In this document: piece after piece, positions 1-10,251 of the stretch
Layout: the number at the start of each line of letters is the position of its first letter
Position numbering within the stretch: position 1 is the stretch's first letter
Assembly (NCBI GenBank): GCA_001910725.1
Contig: MJGA01000100.1
Location: 1 to 33,326 of the forward strand
Direction: 5' to 3'
Length of the DNA: 33,326 nucleotides
Source of the DNA: Phanerodontia chrysosporium
Taxonomy: Eukaryota > Basidiomycota > Agaricomycetes > Polyporales > Phanerochaetaceae
Notes under the pieces: model-generated
Told to the model about the DNA's origin: nothing
What the model saw: the letters and a program-made list of their open reading frames with translations, nothing else
Database searches by the model: none
Translations under genes and position numbers: made by a program

Positions 1-735
1 TCTGTCCAGCCCGATCCCTCTGCAGGGCCCGATTCAAGCTTGTAGTGAGTTCATCTCCTACGGCCTCGCCGTGAGGAAAGCTGATAAGGATTGAAGCTAT
101 ATCAATTTCACGTCTGTTGACCTCATCGGCAACCCTCCGCAGCATTATACTCAGTATTCCCCGTTCTTTAAGTGCGTGACAGCTCATGTCTATATCCATC
201 CTCGCTAATTGTGCCATGTAGGTTGGAGGGAATGTCTGGCTCATTCAGCAAACCTGTACCGAGTGATACCTCTACCCTACCAGTCCCGACCTCAGTCGCG
301 AGTCCTCCCCTTGAAACTGTAACATCAACAGTGTTCGTCGGTTCATCTACGACGGGTTCTCATTTGACCACCACTACCATCTCCCTGCTGAACTCTTCAC
401 AACCGGCCTCAACCGCCACCGTCATCTCCAGTATTCCCTCATCAAGCACCATGACAACTTCTCCATCTTCATCGAGCGCCACCTCTCCTGCCTTGTCTTC
501 CAGCACATCTTCAGCCAGTACTGCAGGGAACTCCGACACTAGCACAAGCGGCTTCGTCACCTCCCGCTCCCCATCCACAGGTGCTTCCAGCGCTACCAGT
601 ACCAACACGGCAACCTCATCCCCCATCACTACATCTGCTACCTCTGCTGCGCGCCGATCACGCGCGGCTTCCACTGGATTGTTTGCGCTCCAGGCCGTTT
701 TGGCTCTCGGTACTGCAGTCGCCATGGCATTGTAG
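1..735 (+). CDS. Ser/Thr-rich protein with GPI-anchor-type C-terminus, 5' end outside the window
   Basis: The frame is open from base 1 and is joined across two introns, 45-96 (GTGAGT donor, CTGAT branch) and 172-221 (GTGCGT donor, CTAAT branch, TAG acceptor). The first visible part, up to about base 240, is of ordinary composition and may be the end of a folded domain; I do not recognise it. From about base 245 the protein is almost entirely Ser, Thr, Ala and Pro, typical of an O-glycosylated cell-wall stalk. It ends with basic residues, a small-residue stretch and the hydrophobic tail GLFALQAVLALGTAVAMAL directly before the stop, the layout of a fungal GPI-attachment signal. The likely location is the plasma membrane or cell wall. 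The N-terminus and any signal peptide lie upstream of the window. The antisense open frame at 360-764 is a by-product of the repetitive Ser/Thr codons. Confidence 0.72.
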
Positions 736-1321
736 GAGTCGTGAGGTCTGCCTTTAGAGACCATTTGATGCCTTCCAGGGGTAGTTCATGAGTTTATTTT
801 TGCACTGCGATACCTGTCTCCTCTGAACCTTGTCTGCTATGATCCCATACCGCTAGATTCGGCTACGCATGTCTTCAGCTCGAACGCAGACTGTTTTGTC
901 GATGTAGATTTTGTTATATAGATTGCATCTTGACGTCGTCTCTATGCATTTACACGTGTAAAATATACACAGTTTCAACCCCCGTATGCACATACTCAGC
1001 CAATCAGGGCTCTTCCACCACGCGATGCTCGCGCGGACGCGCCAATTATCAGTGACCGTGATGTGACGGTACGCGAGCATGACACGCGGCACGACGTGAC
1101 CGTCACGTCCAGCATCTTTCTCTCCTCGTCGCCCACTTGTAGGTGTCGGCTACGCACGACGCCGATTCCCCTTTGGGATTCTTCCTCTTTGTGAAGCGCC
1201 TGTCAGTGCGGGGCAGCTCAGTGAACCCAGCCTTGCTTCGAAGGCGCGTGGAAGGGCGCAGGAGGGTTAGAGAAAATGCATTGATGGTATAGAGTTGTAC
1301 AATTAGAATACGCCTTTGAAA
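736..1321. other. convergent intergenic region, no gene seen
   Basis: This stretch lies between the 3' ends of two convergent genes. No convincing exon was found on either strand. It holds a cluster of short inverted repeats at 1023-1106: ATGCTCGCG at 1024-1032 pairs with CGCGAGCAT at 1072-1080, and GTGACGGT pairs with ACCGTCAC a little further on. These could form a hairpin or be remains of binding sites. Nothing more can be supported. Confidence 0.5.
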
Positions 1322-2981
1322 CTATCGGTCACGGCGAAATTTCCAACTATATGCTTCGCGTAGCCAGTCGAGAACACTGAAACAATAACCAGGGAGAGAA
1401 TATGAAGTACTTCCGGCGCGGTAGTGATCATACACTCGTCGCCTGTCAACAAAGGTAATCTCAACTAGGAGATGTTAAGTAATAGCATGAAACCGAATGC
1501 AAACTCACGCGTGTCATCTAGTTCATGTCGCGGAAGCAAGACACGTTTCCGACGGTGGTCAGTCCAGCCCGGTACTGTTGCAGTGGCGTCCAATTCGAGC
1601 GTGACGCGCTTGACACCATGACGGGCAAACACCATCCGCGCGCGAAACCATGGTACGACGCCCAACAACCAAGATGTTCCGCCTTTCGGAAGGGGAGGTT
1701 GTACTTGGGACGGTAAGAGGATAAGGCGAATAGACTGGAGCTTAGGTGGCAGGCCATCGAGTAGGCGATCCCAGAAGTCGGCGGCATATACAGTACTGTG
1801 CATACTGAAGGAATGACAAGGAACGGTGATGGTAAGATCGACTAAAAATACGAGCCGTTCGAGATGCAAGGACGTCCACAACACAGCGTGCGGATCGACG
1901 GACGCATTACACGCTGCGACAAATGGTCAGCGAGTATATATATATATGTAGTGCACATACTGACCGATTTGCGGCTGGGGTGACAATTCGAGACTGCGGA
2001 GCGATAGTTCACATCGACGTAATACCTGGGAGATGTCTCGGAAATGGATGTGCGAGAAGGAGTAAAGGCGCAACGTAGTGAGATGGATAGGTGCAGCAAG
2101 GTACAGCGAACAAAAACGAAGCAAGGTAATGGCACCGCCGTCAACGTTGACGTGGGAGTAGAGGTTTAGTTCCAGTGTATGGAGGCTTGGGGGACAAGGC
2201 ACCTGCGGTAGCATCCACGGATATCGAGTCCCCCACGTATCGATATACAACGTTTGAAGCGAGGTGAAAGAATAAGCGAAACGGATCAAGGAGGGTAAGG
2301 CGGAGCCAGTTACGGAGGAGCGGGAGAACTTGATGTGTTGTAAATCCGGAAGTGTCTGGTCGCGGGCGAGGTACCGGATGCCGCGGGTGTGAGGGATGTG
2401 CGCAACCCACTCGACGTTATCGAAGTGAACAGTGGTTAGGAGAGGAAAGTGGGCGAGGCAATAGCGCATGTGGGCTACGTCGATAGCAGGCTCGTACCAG
2501 GAGGGTGTGTCGTCGACCCCGAGAAACCGAAGGGCGTCACTGTAACGCCAGCTACAAAGGACAAGGTTTCGCACCTGGCAAGCAGTATTAACGTATGGTA
2601 ACGCGGGAGCATAGAGCGACGACAAACTTGTTCCGCAAGGCGAGGGTTGGTGGGAAACGTGGAGTCAAGGTCGCGACAGAAGGGGAGAGGACCAGGTTTG
2701 ATCGGACAGATGATCGTCTGGAAGAAAGGCTTCACATCGTACGCGACAGAACGAAGGTTCTTGTTGCAAGACGAAAGGGCGAGGAGTGAAGGGGTGTGTT
2801 CACTCAGATAAAAGAAGATAAGTAGTAGCAGTTCATCAGGAAGGATACCAAGTGCAGGGATATGCCACAACGTATGATCAGCCATGATGCAACGCAAGGT
2901 GCGTTCGAGTTGAGAACGGACCTTATGAGTATCGGCACAGGCAGGTAGTGCGCCGAGATTGGATAGTTGACACTGTGTCAT
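1322..2981 (-). CDS. F-box / leucine-rich-repeat-like protein, 503 aa, four exons
   Basis: Exons read on the minus strand are 2981-2628, 2574-1965, 1913-1509 and 1464-1322. The introns are 53, 51 and 44 bp, and the joined length of 1512 nt stays in frame. The start at 2981 was chosen because it opens a short helix-like leader before the F-box, as in many mushroom F-box proteins. The F-box is near residues 48-85, with LPDELLLLIFFYL as the core and the usual hydrophobic spacing after it. The rest is a loose series of Leu-rich segments (for example PSLHTLELNLY, HLTTLRLYSF, SLRSLELS) like degenerate leucine-rich repeats. By family analogy it would bind Skp1 and choose substrates for an SCF ubiquitin ligase. 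The substrate is unknown. The last exon, after the 44-bp intron, is the least certain part. Confidence 0.7.
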
Positions 2982-3622
2982 GGGTAAACATGGGAGAAGA
3001 AATACGGGCAGAAGGTGCGCAGAGCGAGAAAGGAACGACGTGAGGAACGTACGCTCAGCGGGAGTTGTGACGGGACAGATATTACGGCAACGTCGCAAAG
3101 TCGCAACGTCGTACCAGCCATCAGCCTGGTTACGTCACTGCTCTGCGATGCCACGCCCGAGTGCGTAATACCAGTGACCATTACGAGCGCGAACAAGACA
3201 GCATCGCCAGGCCGTGAGTCATTGATACGACGTCAGTAAATTGACGCTATCACATTTACGAGCGGGGGCTGCTTCTATGTATTGACGTAAGTGCGATTAC
3301 CTAGAACTGTGTTCAAGCTGCCTTCGTCCGTAGTTTGGAAGGCCCTTGTCATGGAGGTCGTATTCTGCAAGAAGCCTGACGTCTCGCACCTAGAGAAAAC
3401 CCACCTATCTGCAGCGTGTTCCTCCGGTGAGCGGTCACACTCGGAACGTGCCGTGTGCCACGAGCCGAGGCAGGACACCCAAGACCTCGGGCGTCCGTGA
3501 GACGCTGCACGCTGTCGGATTGCGCAGACCAAGGGACAGCGCGACGATTGGATTGGTGCCGTGTAGATTGTAGACTCACGCTGTAGCAATAAAAGCGAAC
3601 GAGGTAGCATTGTTGGTAGTAC
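2982..3622. other. intergenic region, no gene supported
   Basis: Short open frames occur on both strands, but none has a splice context, conserved motif or composition that distinguishes it from chance. It should contain the promoter of the gene starting at 2981 and the 3' flank of the gene ending at 3623. No clear TATA box was identified for the former. Confidence 0.4.
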
Positions 3623-4916
3623 CTACACCGGGCGGTGTCCTATACAATTGATAGTGCCACGGTGCCAAGAACGAGGTAGGGATGTGGACAGCAGGGAGCG
3701 TATCTTATCGGACCAGCTAAATGCTCGACTATTCCATGTGCCATCGCGGTTGCGGTGGCCGCGAATCATGATGTGCAGCATAGTGTGCGGAAGGTATTCG
3801 ACGAGGTAGTGGTCGATAGAAGCCCAAGGCAGTGCTCGGATACAAGCTTCGCGGGAGAAGACGTCATCATCTGTGAGGAGTATGTCGAGTGCTATGTCTT
3901 GCACGAAAGGCGATAACGACTCAACCAGACGATGCAGCAACTGGCTACGATCTGCGAGGGCGGTAATGGGAGTAAAGGTCAGAGGGACCTGTAGAATCAC
4001 GACATTGAGGAAGGCGCATGCGTAACAAGGGAGGTCGAGCCAGTCATCGGTATACACTGCTGAACGACTAAAGGTCAAAACATACACACGTTCAGAAGCG
4101 GACGTACACACCAGGACTGTGAAGGCTGAATCCAAGTTCCAGCGTGCATAACGTGCGTGTGCACGAGCGTACAAGGTCGACAGCAGCGTAGCTATTCCTT
4201 GCTGTGAGCTGAAAGCACCGAAGGTGGCGCTCCTCCCTGCGGTGGGGTAGGCGATGCATGAGAGCGACAAGGTGGTGGGCCATACGTGGGAAAACGATGA
4301 TCAAACCTTCCACAGGTCGATCCCGTGCGCGTAATGCGGCACAATCAGCAGGTCGCCAGTTTCCGAGGGGGATGTGTGCTGTCAATGATAGTTCTTTGAC
4401 GTAGACCATCGAATCCAGCAGTTGCATGGCATCGGCTCGTGGGTCGCAAATGAACAGAGTGTGAAGGACCAGGCGCTCGATGGACGGAAGAGGGCGCGAT
4501 GATATACAAGAGTGTGGATGTATAGAAGACAAGGTACACCATCGCAAGATGAGGTGCTTCAGACGAAGAGTGGTGATGCATGGGAGGGTGTACAACAAAC
4601 TGAGAAGGGCACACAGTTCGATAGGGAGAGGAAGAGGGCGAGTCCGACGTTGGACGTCGGAAAGCGGGAACGCGGAATCGGAGGTGATAGTGAGCGATCG
4701 TAGCTTGATGCGTATATCTCGGCGGGAAGCGACAAAGCCGGAAAATTCGGAGAAGACACCTGGACGGCGTAGGATAACAACGACGTCGGTGAATAATATC
4801 GGCTGAGCAACAGCACGCCACAACGGTGACACGCACGATGCAACACGGAGCGTGTTTGTATCCTGTGAAAGGTTCGTTAGCACGTAATGTACGAGCTCGA
4901 AGGGGAAATGAGGCAT
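3623..4916 (-). CDS. F-box / leucine-rich-repeat-like protein, 412 aa, two exons
   Basis: Exon 1 is 4916-4112 and exon 2 is 4056-3623. The 55-bp intron has a GTGTGT donor and CAG acceptor and restores one frame of 1239 nt. The protein begins at once with the F-box (PFELVHYVLTNLS, then LRVASCVSPLWRAVAQPILF), a typical arrangement for mushroom F-box proteins. Leu-rich, partly periodic segments follow (LRSLTIT, ITTLRLKHL, SIERLVLHTLF, KELSLTAHI, CTLELGFSLH) like irregular leucine-rich repeats. The likely role is substrate receptor of an SCF ubiquitin ligase. A TATA box lies about 50 bp upstream at 4965-4970. It belongs to the same tandem, same-strand set as the genes at 1322-2981 and 5556-7078. 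Confidence 0.75.
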
Positions 4917-4964
4917 AGTCAGCAGGAGTAGTTATGAGGGGAACCAATGTGCCGCATGGAAGGC

Positions 4965-4970
4965 TATATA
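4965..4970 (-). promoter_or_regulatory. TATA box of the 412-aa F-box gene
   Basis: TATATA, in the context GCATATATAGCC on the minus strand, lies about 50 bp before the ATG at 4916. Similar spacing is seen for the other genes of this window. Confidence 0.5.
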
Positions 4971-5023
4971 TGCAAACGGGGGCGATGGAACGTACATCAT
5001 GGCTCAACAGCGGTAGGAAGTTG

Positions 5024-5555
5024 CTAGTAGAGAAATATTACGTGAGCAGGGTTGAGATACACGTTGAGGGAATGAGGAGCAGGTAAACCGAGGTGACGGA
5101 GCGGATTGATGACAACGCAATTCATTGTCATCGCGCTTATACAATCGACATCACTGTACCTGTTTCGGACTGCCACTGAGGCCAAAGGAACGATAGAAAG
5201 GAATAGACCACGTAGTGGGAAGCGCCGCGTAATGCGTGGCTGGTCATGCAGCGGAAGGCGATGCTGACAACGAAGTAAGCAAGACCTAGTACTGACACCA
5301 CTGAATAGCCAGACGCAGGAGGAAGCAGGCACGCGCGAAGTTGAGGACGAGCGCGGCGCGACCCAAATCCACCGTCGCCACCCTCTGTGGGTACGCCTCC
5401 GCCGTGCCCAGCCCCAGCGGGTGAGGCCGGCCGACAGCGCGGATGCGCTTGGAACACGGAACGGGCAGGTTTGCGACGCAAAGAGCATAATTATCGCAAC
5501 ACAATCAATAACGGACAGGACAGAAATTTTACAACACCGGTAAGTGTACAGGAAG
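5024..5555 (-). other. unresolved 3' part of the third F-box gene or intergenic DNA
   Basis: Open frames exist in all three minus-strand phases, for example 5481-5137 and 5791-5024, but none joins the upstream exon through a clear donor and acceptor and none shows a recognisable domain. The end of the third F-box gene may lie here after one or more introns, or the stretch may be non-coding. Confidence 0.35.
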
Positions 5556-7078
5556 TTAAGACGAACGAGTATGACATACATTTGAAGGACAGCACCCACT
5601 GGACATAGAGAGGTATGACGACTTGAAACATACTTGAGCGAGGGAACAGGAGCGAGGAAATAACATGCGGAGATACGTATCCGCCGGCATAACATACGAT
5701 GGGATACGCAAGGAGATCGTAGTGCATAAGGGCACACGAATACTGCACAAACGGCGAAGTGAGACGTCAAGGGCATGCAAAGCTGAGGCACATCTATGAA
5801 GGGTGGTAGCGAACGAGCCTGATTCGAAGTCGAGGTCGATAGTTATCGTCTGGAAGTCAGGGTGCTGTAACTTGCAGAGTTCATCGACAACCTTCGAGAT
5901 GCACCACAAAGCGACTTCGTTGCGCCTCGAAGGGAGACAGAGCGGGGACGAGGAGAGCGCAAGGCGCAGTGAGACGGTCTCAACCGATAAGCATGGGGTA
6001 AGGTCGATGGATAACGTATCGGGTTCTGCAAAGGCCGTCAACGTGCATTGAAGCGGAAGTACAACTGCTCCCCACTGAAAGCGCGGCGCGTACCTTCAAC
6101 ATAGTCATTCTGTGTGGAAAAGGAAAGGCAAATACGGTGAAGTGGCGGACCAATGGCGGATATCAGGTCTTGGATACTGCGCAGAGAACGTGGCGTGATC
6201 CCTGTTATGTGGCAAGTTTCCATACACCGCAAGTGAATAGGAACGGAGACCGCAGGATACGACGTTGTGGGAAACAGGCCAACACGATTTGCGTCGAGGG
6301 AGAAGTAGAACGGTGAATGTAGGTCGTTGGTGGCGGACGTCGGTGAAGTTAGAGGTGGGTAATGTTCAGAAGGTGTGCCCTCGAGAGAAAGATGACGGAT
6401 CATCGTGAAACTGGTGAGTGGCATGAGTATGTCGGACCACTGTATTCGGCGCTGGTATGATGGAAACTGGAGATGCACGCAATCAATGGTGTGACGGACG
6501 AGCAACACGGGAGGGATAATGACCATGCCCCACAGCAATACATCCTGAAGAACAAGAGAACGTAGACGAGGGAGTGCGTCGACGATGGAGGCGAATGCGC
6601 TGTACGACGTATGACAACGAGGGACAGCGGAACCAGAATCATGGTAGTTTGCAGTAGCAGCTCGGATACACAACGAGCGGACCACAACAGCTATGCGAGG
6701 ATTGTTGTGCAAGAATGATGCGAAATGGTCCAAAGTGCATCTGTCCCGAGGAAGGAGATGTAGAGCGGGGATGGTCCAATGCGTGGTAGCAGCGCAGACG
6801 AGACTGATGGCTGTGAAACGGATAGGGATACAAATTTCGTGCCAGAACTTGCATACAGACGAAAAGGTGTTCAGCTCTTTCTTAGAGTGAGATGAAGAGA
6901 CCGCATACGAGATGATGCACGCAAGCAATTCCGGCAGAAAGAGAGGATGTGGGGATTTAAATGCCGCGTGCGCGCCTAGCAATGGCAGAAGACGGCTGGC
7001 CGGGCGATGAACGTGCACAAAATGGGTTATGCGTACTATACAACGCGCAATTAGCAGGCGGGAGTTGATATAGGACAT
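5556..7078 (-). CDS. F-box protein, third of the tandem set, 3' end unresolved
   Basis: Exon 1 is taken as 7078-6094 and exon 2 starts at 6025, after a 68-bp intron (GTACGC donor, GTTGACG branch, TGCAG acceptor) that keeps frame. Exon 2 runs to a stop at 5556 at the latest, but a further intron near its end is likely, so the true C-terminus is unknown. The F-box is FLPELLACIISYAVSS followed by FSSVCKFWHEICIPIRF, about residues 48-90 from this start. Leu-rich segments follow, such as LPRLRSLVLQDVLLWG and MIRHLSLEGT. No methionine lies immediately before the F-box, so the start at 7078 is the nearest usable one and is uncertain. The function is inferred as an SCF-type receptor, as for its neighbours. 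Confidence 0.6.
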
Positions 7079-7142
7079 ATAGACTGGAAACAAAACGCAG
7101 TACAAGTTGATAGTATACAAACAAAGGCGTACACGCCGTTCA

Positions 7143-8248
7143 TCAAACAATTGGCTCACCGGACGGCGCACAAGCAGTGAAGCGGCGAATGGCGCAACCA
7201 GCTTCTTCATCTTCAGCGGGGAAAAGACGAACGACATGATGCAGTAAAAACTGAACTGCGCCTTCCTTGATCACTTGGAAATACACGACGACAAGGTCGT
7301 TTGGTCGCAGTGTTTTGGGACTGACTCGCCGCAGAGCATGTTCAGCGTGCAACAAGCCATGAGGAGCATCGTACACGTGGTAAAACTTCGCGAACTGCAC
7401 AAGTGATAGGTAAATATTGAGCCATTTCAACAGGTTAACACACTCGCCGAAGCCAAGGGTTCGAGGTCGCACTTCGGCTGGCGCCTCTCGAACAGAAGGT
7501 GTGTACCTAGGACGCAATGATTACGATCCAAGTCGCCTGAGGCACAGAGCCGCGCATGAAGGTCGTTACAAGCCTGAAGGTCGGAGGGACGGATAGGGTC
7601 GAGAGATATGTATACGGAAGAATCGCGGCTTTCATTGAACGCGACGACGTTAGTTTCGCGGACTTTGCCCACCACGGTGAGCGTGACAGGGATGTCGGGG
7701 TGGCATAGGAGATAGTCGAAATAGCCAGTGCCCCATGATGCCTGAGAAGGGAGTTTTCCTACAGGAACGACGTGACATTTGGGGTTCTCGAGTTCCATCG
7801 TATCTTGCAACTCTTGAAAAATATCGCGGGTGTGGGACAGGTGAAGCTGCATAACAAACAGAGGGTTAGCAAGGTTGGACACAGCGAAACCATGAACATC
7901 GACTTACGGGTGGACGGCGTGCACTACCGGAGTGTGTTGATTCAACAGAGGAATCAGTATCGGATATAGAAACGAGAGAGGGCATCGATGAGGTGGTACT
8001 AATCTGAAAGTACGATAGTCATATTGCGGGATCGAGAGGAGGGATGTGGTGTACATACAGAGTCGTCCGAGTCGCCGTCGTACGCCAAGTCTTCGCCGTC
8101 GTCTTGAACGAGATCTTTGGCGGTGTTGTCGTCCTGGGGGGGGGGGGCGTAAGATGTTTGCCAGGACTACAAAGAGCGAGATACATACTCGCAGAACGAG
8201 AGAGGGAACAATGGATGTTAGTGAAGCGGAGCGTGAACGCATGAACAT
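7143..8248 (-). CDS. member A of an unrecognised two-domain family, 280 aa, six exons
   Basis: Exons are 8248-8189, 8133-8059, 8003-7908, 7846-7525, 7477-7440 and 7394-7143, summing to 843 nt in frame. The first three introns have strong sites (GTATGT, GTATGT, GTAAGT donors; TGCTAAC branch in the third). The last two (47 and 45 bp) are chosen for frame and by comparison with the paralogue at 22982 and are less sure. The protein has an acidic second exon (DDNTAKDLVQDDGEDLAYDG) and a Ser-rich third exon. The fourth exon holds the family block VVPVGKLP, a WG pair, IPVTLTVVGKV and LDPIRPSDLQA. The last exon holds the second block with FYHVYDAP, LRPNDLVVVYFQV and VQFLLHHVVRL. I do not recognise the family. 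The alternating hydrophobic pattern suggests beta strands. Related genes lie at 10252, 14313 and 22982; the gene at 25142 shares only the second block. Confidence 0.65.
8134..8188 (-). other. intron of member A with a 12-base homopolymer tract
   Basis: This first intron ends, in sense orientation, with twelve consecutive C residues directly before the AG acceptor (G-run on the plus strand at 8136-8147). The tract would serve as the polypyrimidine stretch. Such runs are prone to length change and to sequencing error, so the intron length may vary. Confidence 0.5.
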
Positions 8249-8290
8249 GATCGGTGTGGGAAAGATGAAGCACGTACCAGACATCATGGC

Positions 8291-8316
8291 GTATGTGTAT
8301 ATATATGTATATACAG
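8291..8316 (-). promoter_or_regulatory. TATA-rich promoter of member A
   Basis: An alternating TA-rich stretch containing TATATATA and GTATATAC lies 45-65 bp before the chosen ATG at 8248. An in-frame ATG at 8287 is too close to this box for normal spacing, which is why the downstream start was preferred. Confidence 0.45.
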
Positions 8317-9184
8317 ATTTGCTCGTAGGGCGAGAGAGGACGGGGAGTCAAGCAGAACATGCGTGGCGGCAGGCACGCGGGCCTCCCGCGCAAGCACGAC
8401 GGGGGAGGGACGAGAAAGCGGGAGCAAAGTGCAACTCATGGCTCACCACGTAAGGCGTGCTTAGTGTTGAAAGCCTGCACGATGGTAGTAAGCACAGGAG
8501 AAATGAGGAAAGTGGGTAGAGGAGGAGAGTAGTAGACTGCTCGACAACCTCAAACGTCGTGGGACTGGGCATGTATGGTACAGCGCGTTGGGATACGGTC
8601 TATTAGGTCATATGTATCTCGTAATGCGACCGAGGGATGGTGTAGCGGAAGTGTATAGGAGGACGGGTCAGGAGGAAAAGCAAGGACGGACTGCGACGCA
8701 TGCACGGGTAAGGATACAGGGTCCGGGGGAACTGGAGGCAGAGGTAAGCGTCATCACGATTGGGTAAATATGCACGACATCGTCGCTAAAGCAGTGTGTG
8801 ATGGCGTTAGCTAATAGCGATGACTGTTCAATGCACGACGCTCGTCGCTCGAGCTGGAGACATAGAAGAGTGGACTGATGAGGTCATGTGTCACACGTCA
8901 TGGCAAACTGACGGGATGGTCGTCGAGACCGGAGATTGCCGCCGGAGTGTAGGGGAGTGCACTATGATTAGATTATCACGATTACCAACTGCGCACCTGG
9001 AAGGCTCCGCGCGTTGGTTTATCCTGAGCGGATTTGACGTCCGCCTCAATATCTATCTCGCTCCGTTTGTTTCGACGGGCGAGTGGGTCGCAGTCCGACA
9101 GAGCAAGCACTACAGGTGTCATTCGAGTGGATAGTGGCATGTGATCGCCAGTGGTACAAGGCGGACTAGCTACGGGTGGTAGTA
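8317..9184. other. intergenic region, no gene supported
   Basis: This stretch lies upstream of member A and downstream of the F-box/nucleotidyltransferase-like gene. The longest open frame (plus strand, 8820-9134) shows no motif or splice context. I see no gene here. Confidence 0.4.
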
Positions 9185-10141
9185 TTACAATTCGGAACCT
9201 AAAGCGTTGGAGATACCAAACGTGCGGGGCATTACACACCGAGTTCCTCCACACAGAGTTCCGCCTAGAACCCAGCGAGTATTCCAGACAAGGGGGCATA
9301 AACTGTTACAGGCATCGTCAGCGAAATGGGCCGAAAGTGAGAACGAATCTCCAAAGCAACGCGGTGTATGTGTGCAGTATCCGACCAAGGAGGGACGACT
9401 ATGTGGATGATCTCCCCACCGAGCCATGATGTCCCTGAAGTCATACCCACGACCCATGTACTTCGCTAGAGCGTCGACATCCTTGTCGCGGAGGTGATAG
9501 GACCGAACGACCGCACGGTGGCTTAGAGTAAGCCGTGGATAAGCGATCGAAAAGCAATCGGCGCCGACGAAATTCATGACAAGCGAGGAATGAAAGTAGG
9601 GGATGGGATGGGTGGGCGAGGTGGACATACTGCGCATGATATCGATCTTGCCAGCTTTAGAATCGAAGACTGCGTACTGGCAGAACCCATTGCGGGGTAG
9701 ATACGGTACTGCATGGGAGTGTAAATGGTAGCGGCTCCGTAATTTGAGGTCGGAGATATGACTAAGAGCATGTATGAAGGGGTGAAAAGTCTCGTACGGG
9801 CAGTAGAAATCCAAGTCGGTCGCCATCCATGTATTCCCAGGAAGGGTAAGCCATTGCAGAGCAGTTGAACCTGAAACGACGGTTCCAGTGCTTCGCATCG
9901 CGTCCAGGATAGCATTAGGATGGTCGGTGAACCGAGCGAGAAGTTTGGTCCAGGAGCGCTGCATCTCGCGCCGGACAATGTGGCGAATGCGTGCGCATGT
10001 ACCCATCATCGATACCAAAGAGTCGATGGGGCAATGATCAATGATGAGACACAATAGCTCACAAGGTAAGCTAGAAGAAATAATCTTAGATTGAACGGAG
10101 GTTAGGAGCAGAGCGAAGACTTACAGTTGGAAGGTCGGCAT
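9185..10141 (-). CDS. F-box protein with nucleotidyltransferase-like domain, 300 aa, two exons
   Basis: A 17-nt first exon (10141-10125) joins exon 2 (10070-9185) across a 54-bp intron with a GTAAGT donor, CTAAC branch and CTAG acceptor, giving 903 nt in frame. The N-terminus is an F-box (LLPCELLCLIIDHCPIDSL). From about residue 55 comes VVSGSTALQWL, then about 20 residues later TDLDFYCP. This GS...DxD layout is that of the nucleotidyltransferase fold found in many mushroom F-box-linked proteins. Further conserved-looking stretches are FHSSLVMNFVGADCFSIAYP and a C-terminal Cys-rich part (CTHTPRCFGDSFSL, VWNTRWVLGGTLCGGTRC). Whether it transfers nucleotides is unknown; the third acidic residue expected of an active enzyme could not be assigned. 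It lies between family members A and B on the same strand. Confidence 0.75.
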
Positions 10142-10251
10142 GGAGGCAGTACCTGAGCAATACACAAAAGGTCGCGACTTATAGTTCGTCTCAGAGGATT
10201 ACAACACAAGATGACGAGAAATATCTGTGTACAACGGTCTCGGACAGCAGG

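Noticed and set aside
360..764. Open frame antisense to the Ser/Thr-rich protein
   Set aside because: It mirrors the repetitive Ser/Thr codons of the sense gene and lacks splice sites or any domain.
4345..5007. 220-codon minus frame overlapping the second F-box gene
   Set aside because: It is a shifted frame of the F-box gene, whose frame carries the F-box and a supported intron.
8046..8453. 135-codon plus-strand frame rich in Arg and Gly
   Set aside because: It spans the homopolymer tract and the TATA region of member A, whose minus-strand exons explain the DNA better.
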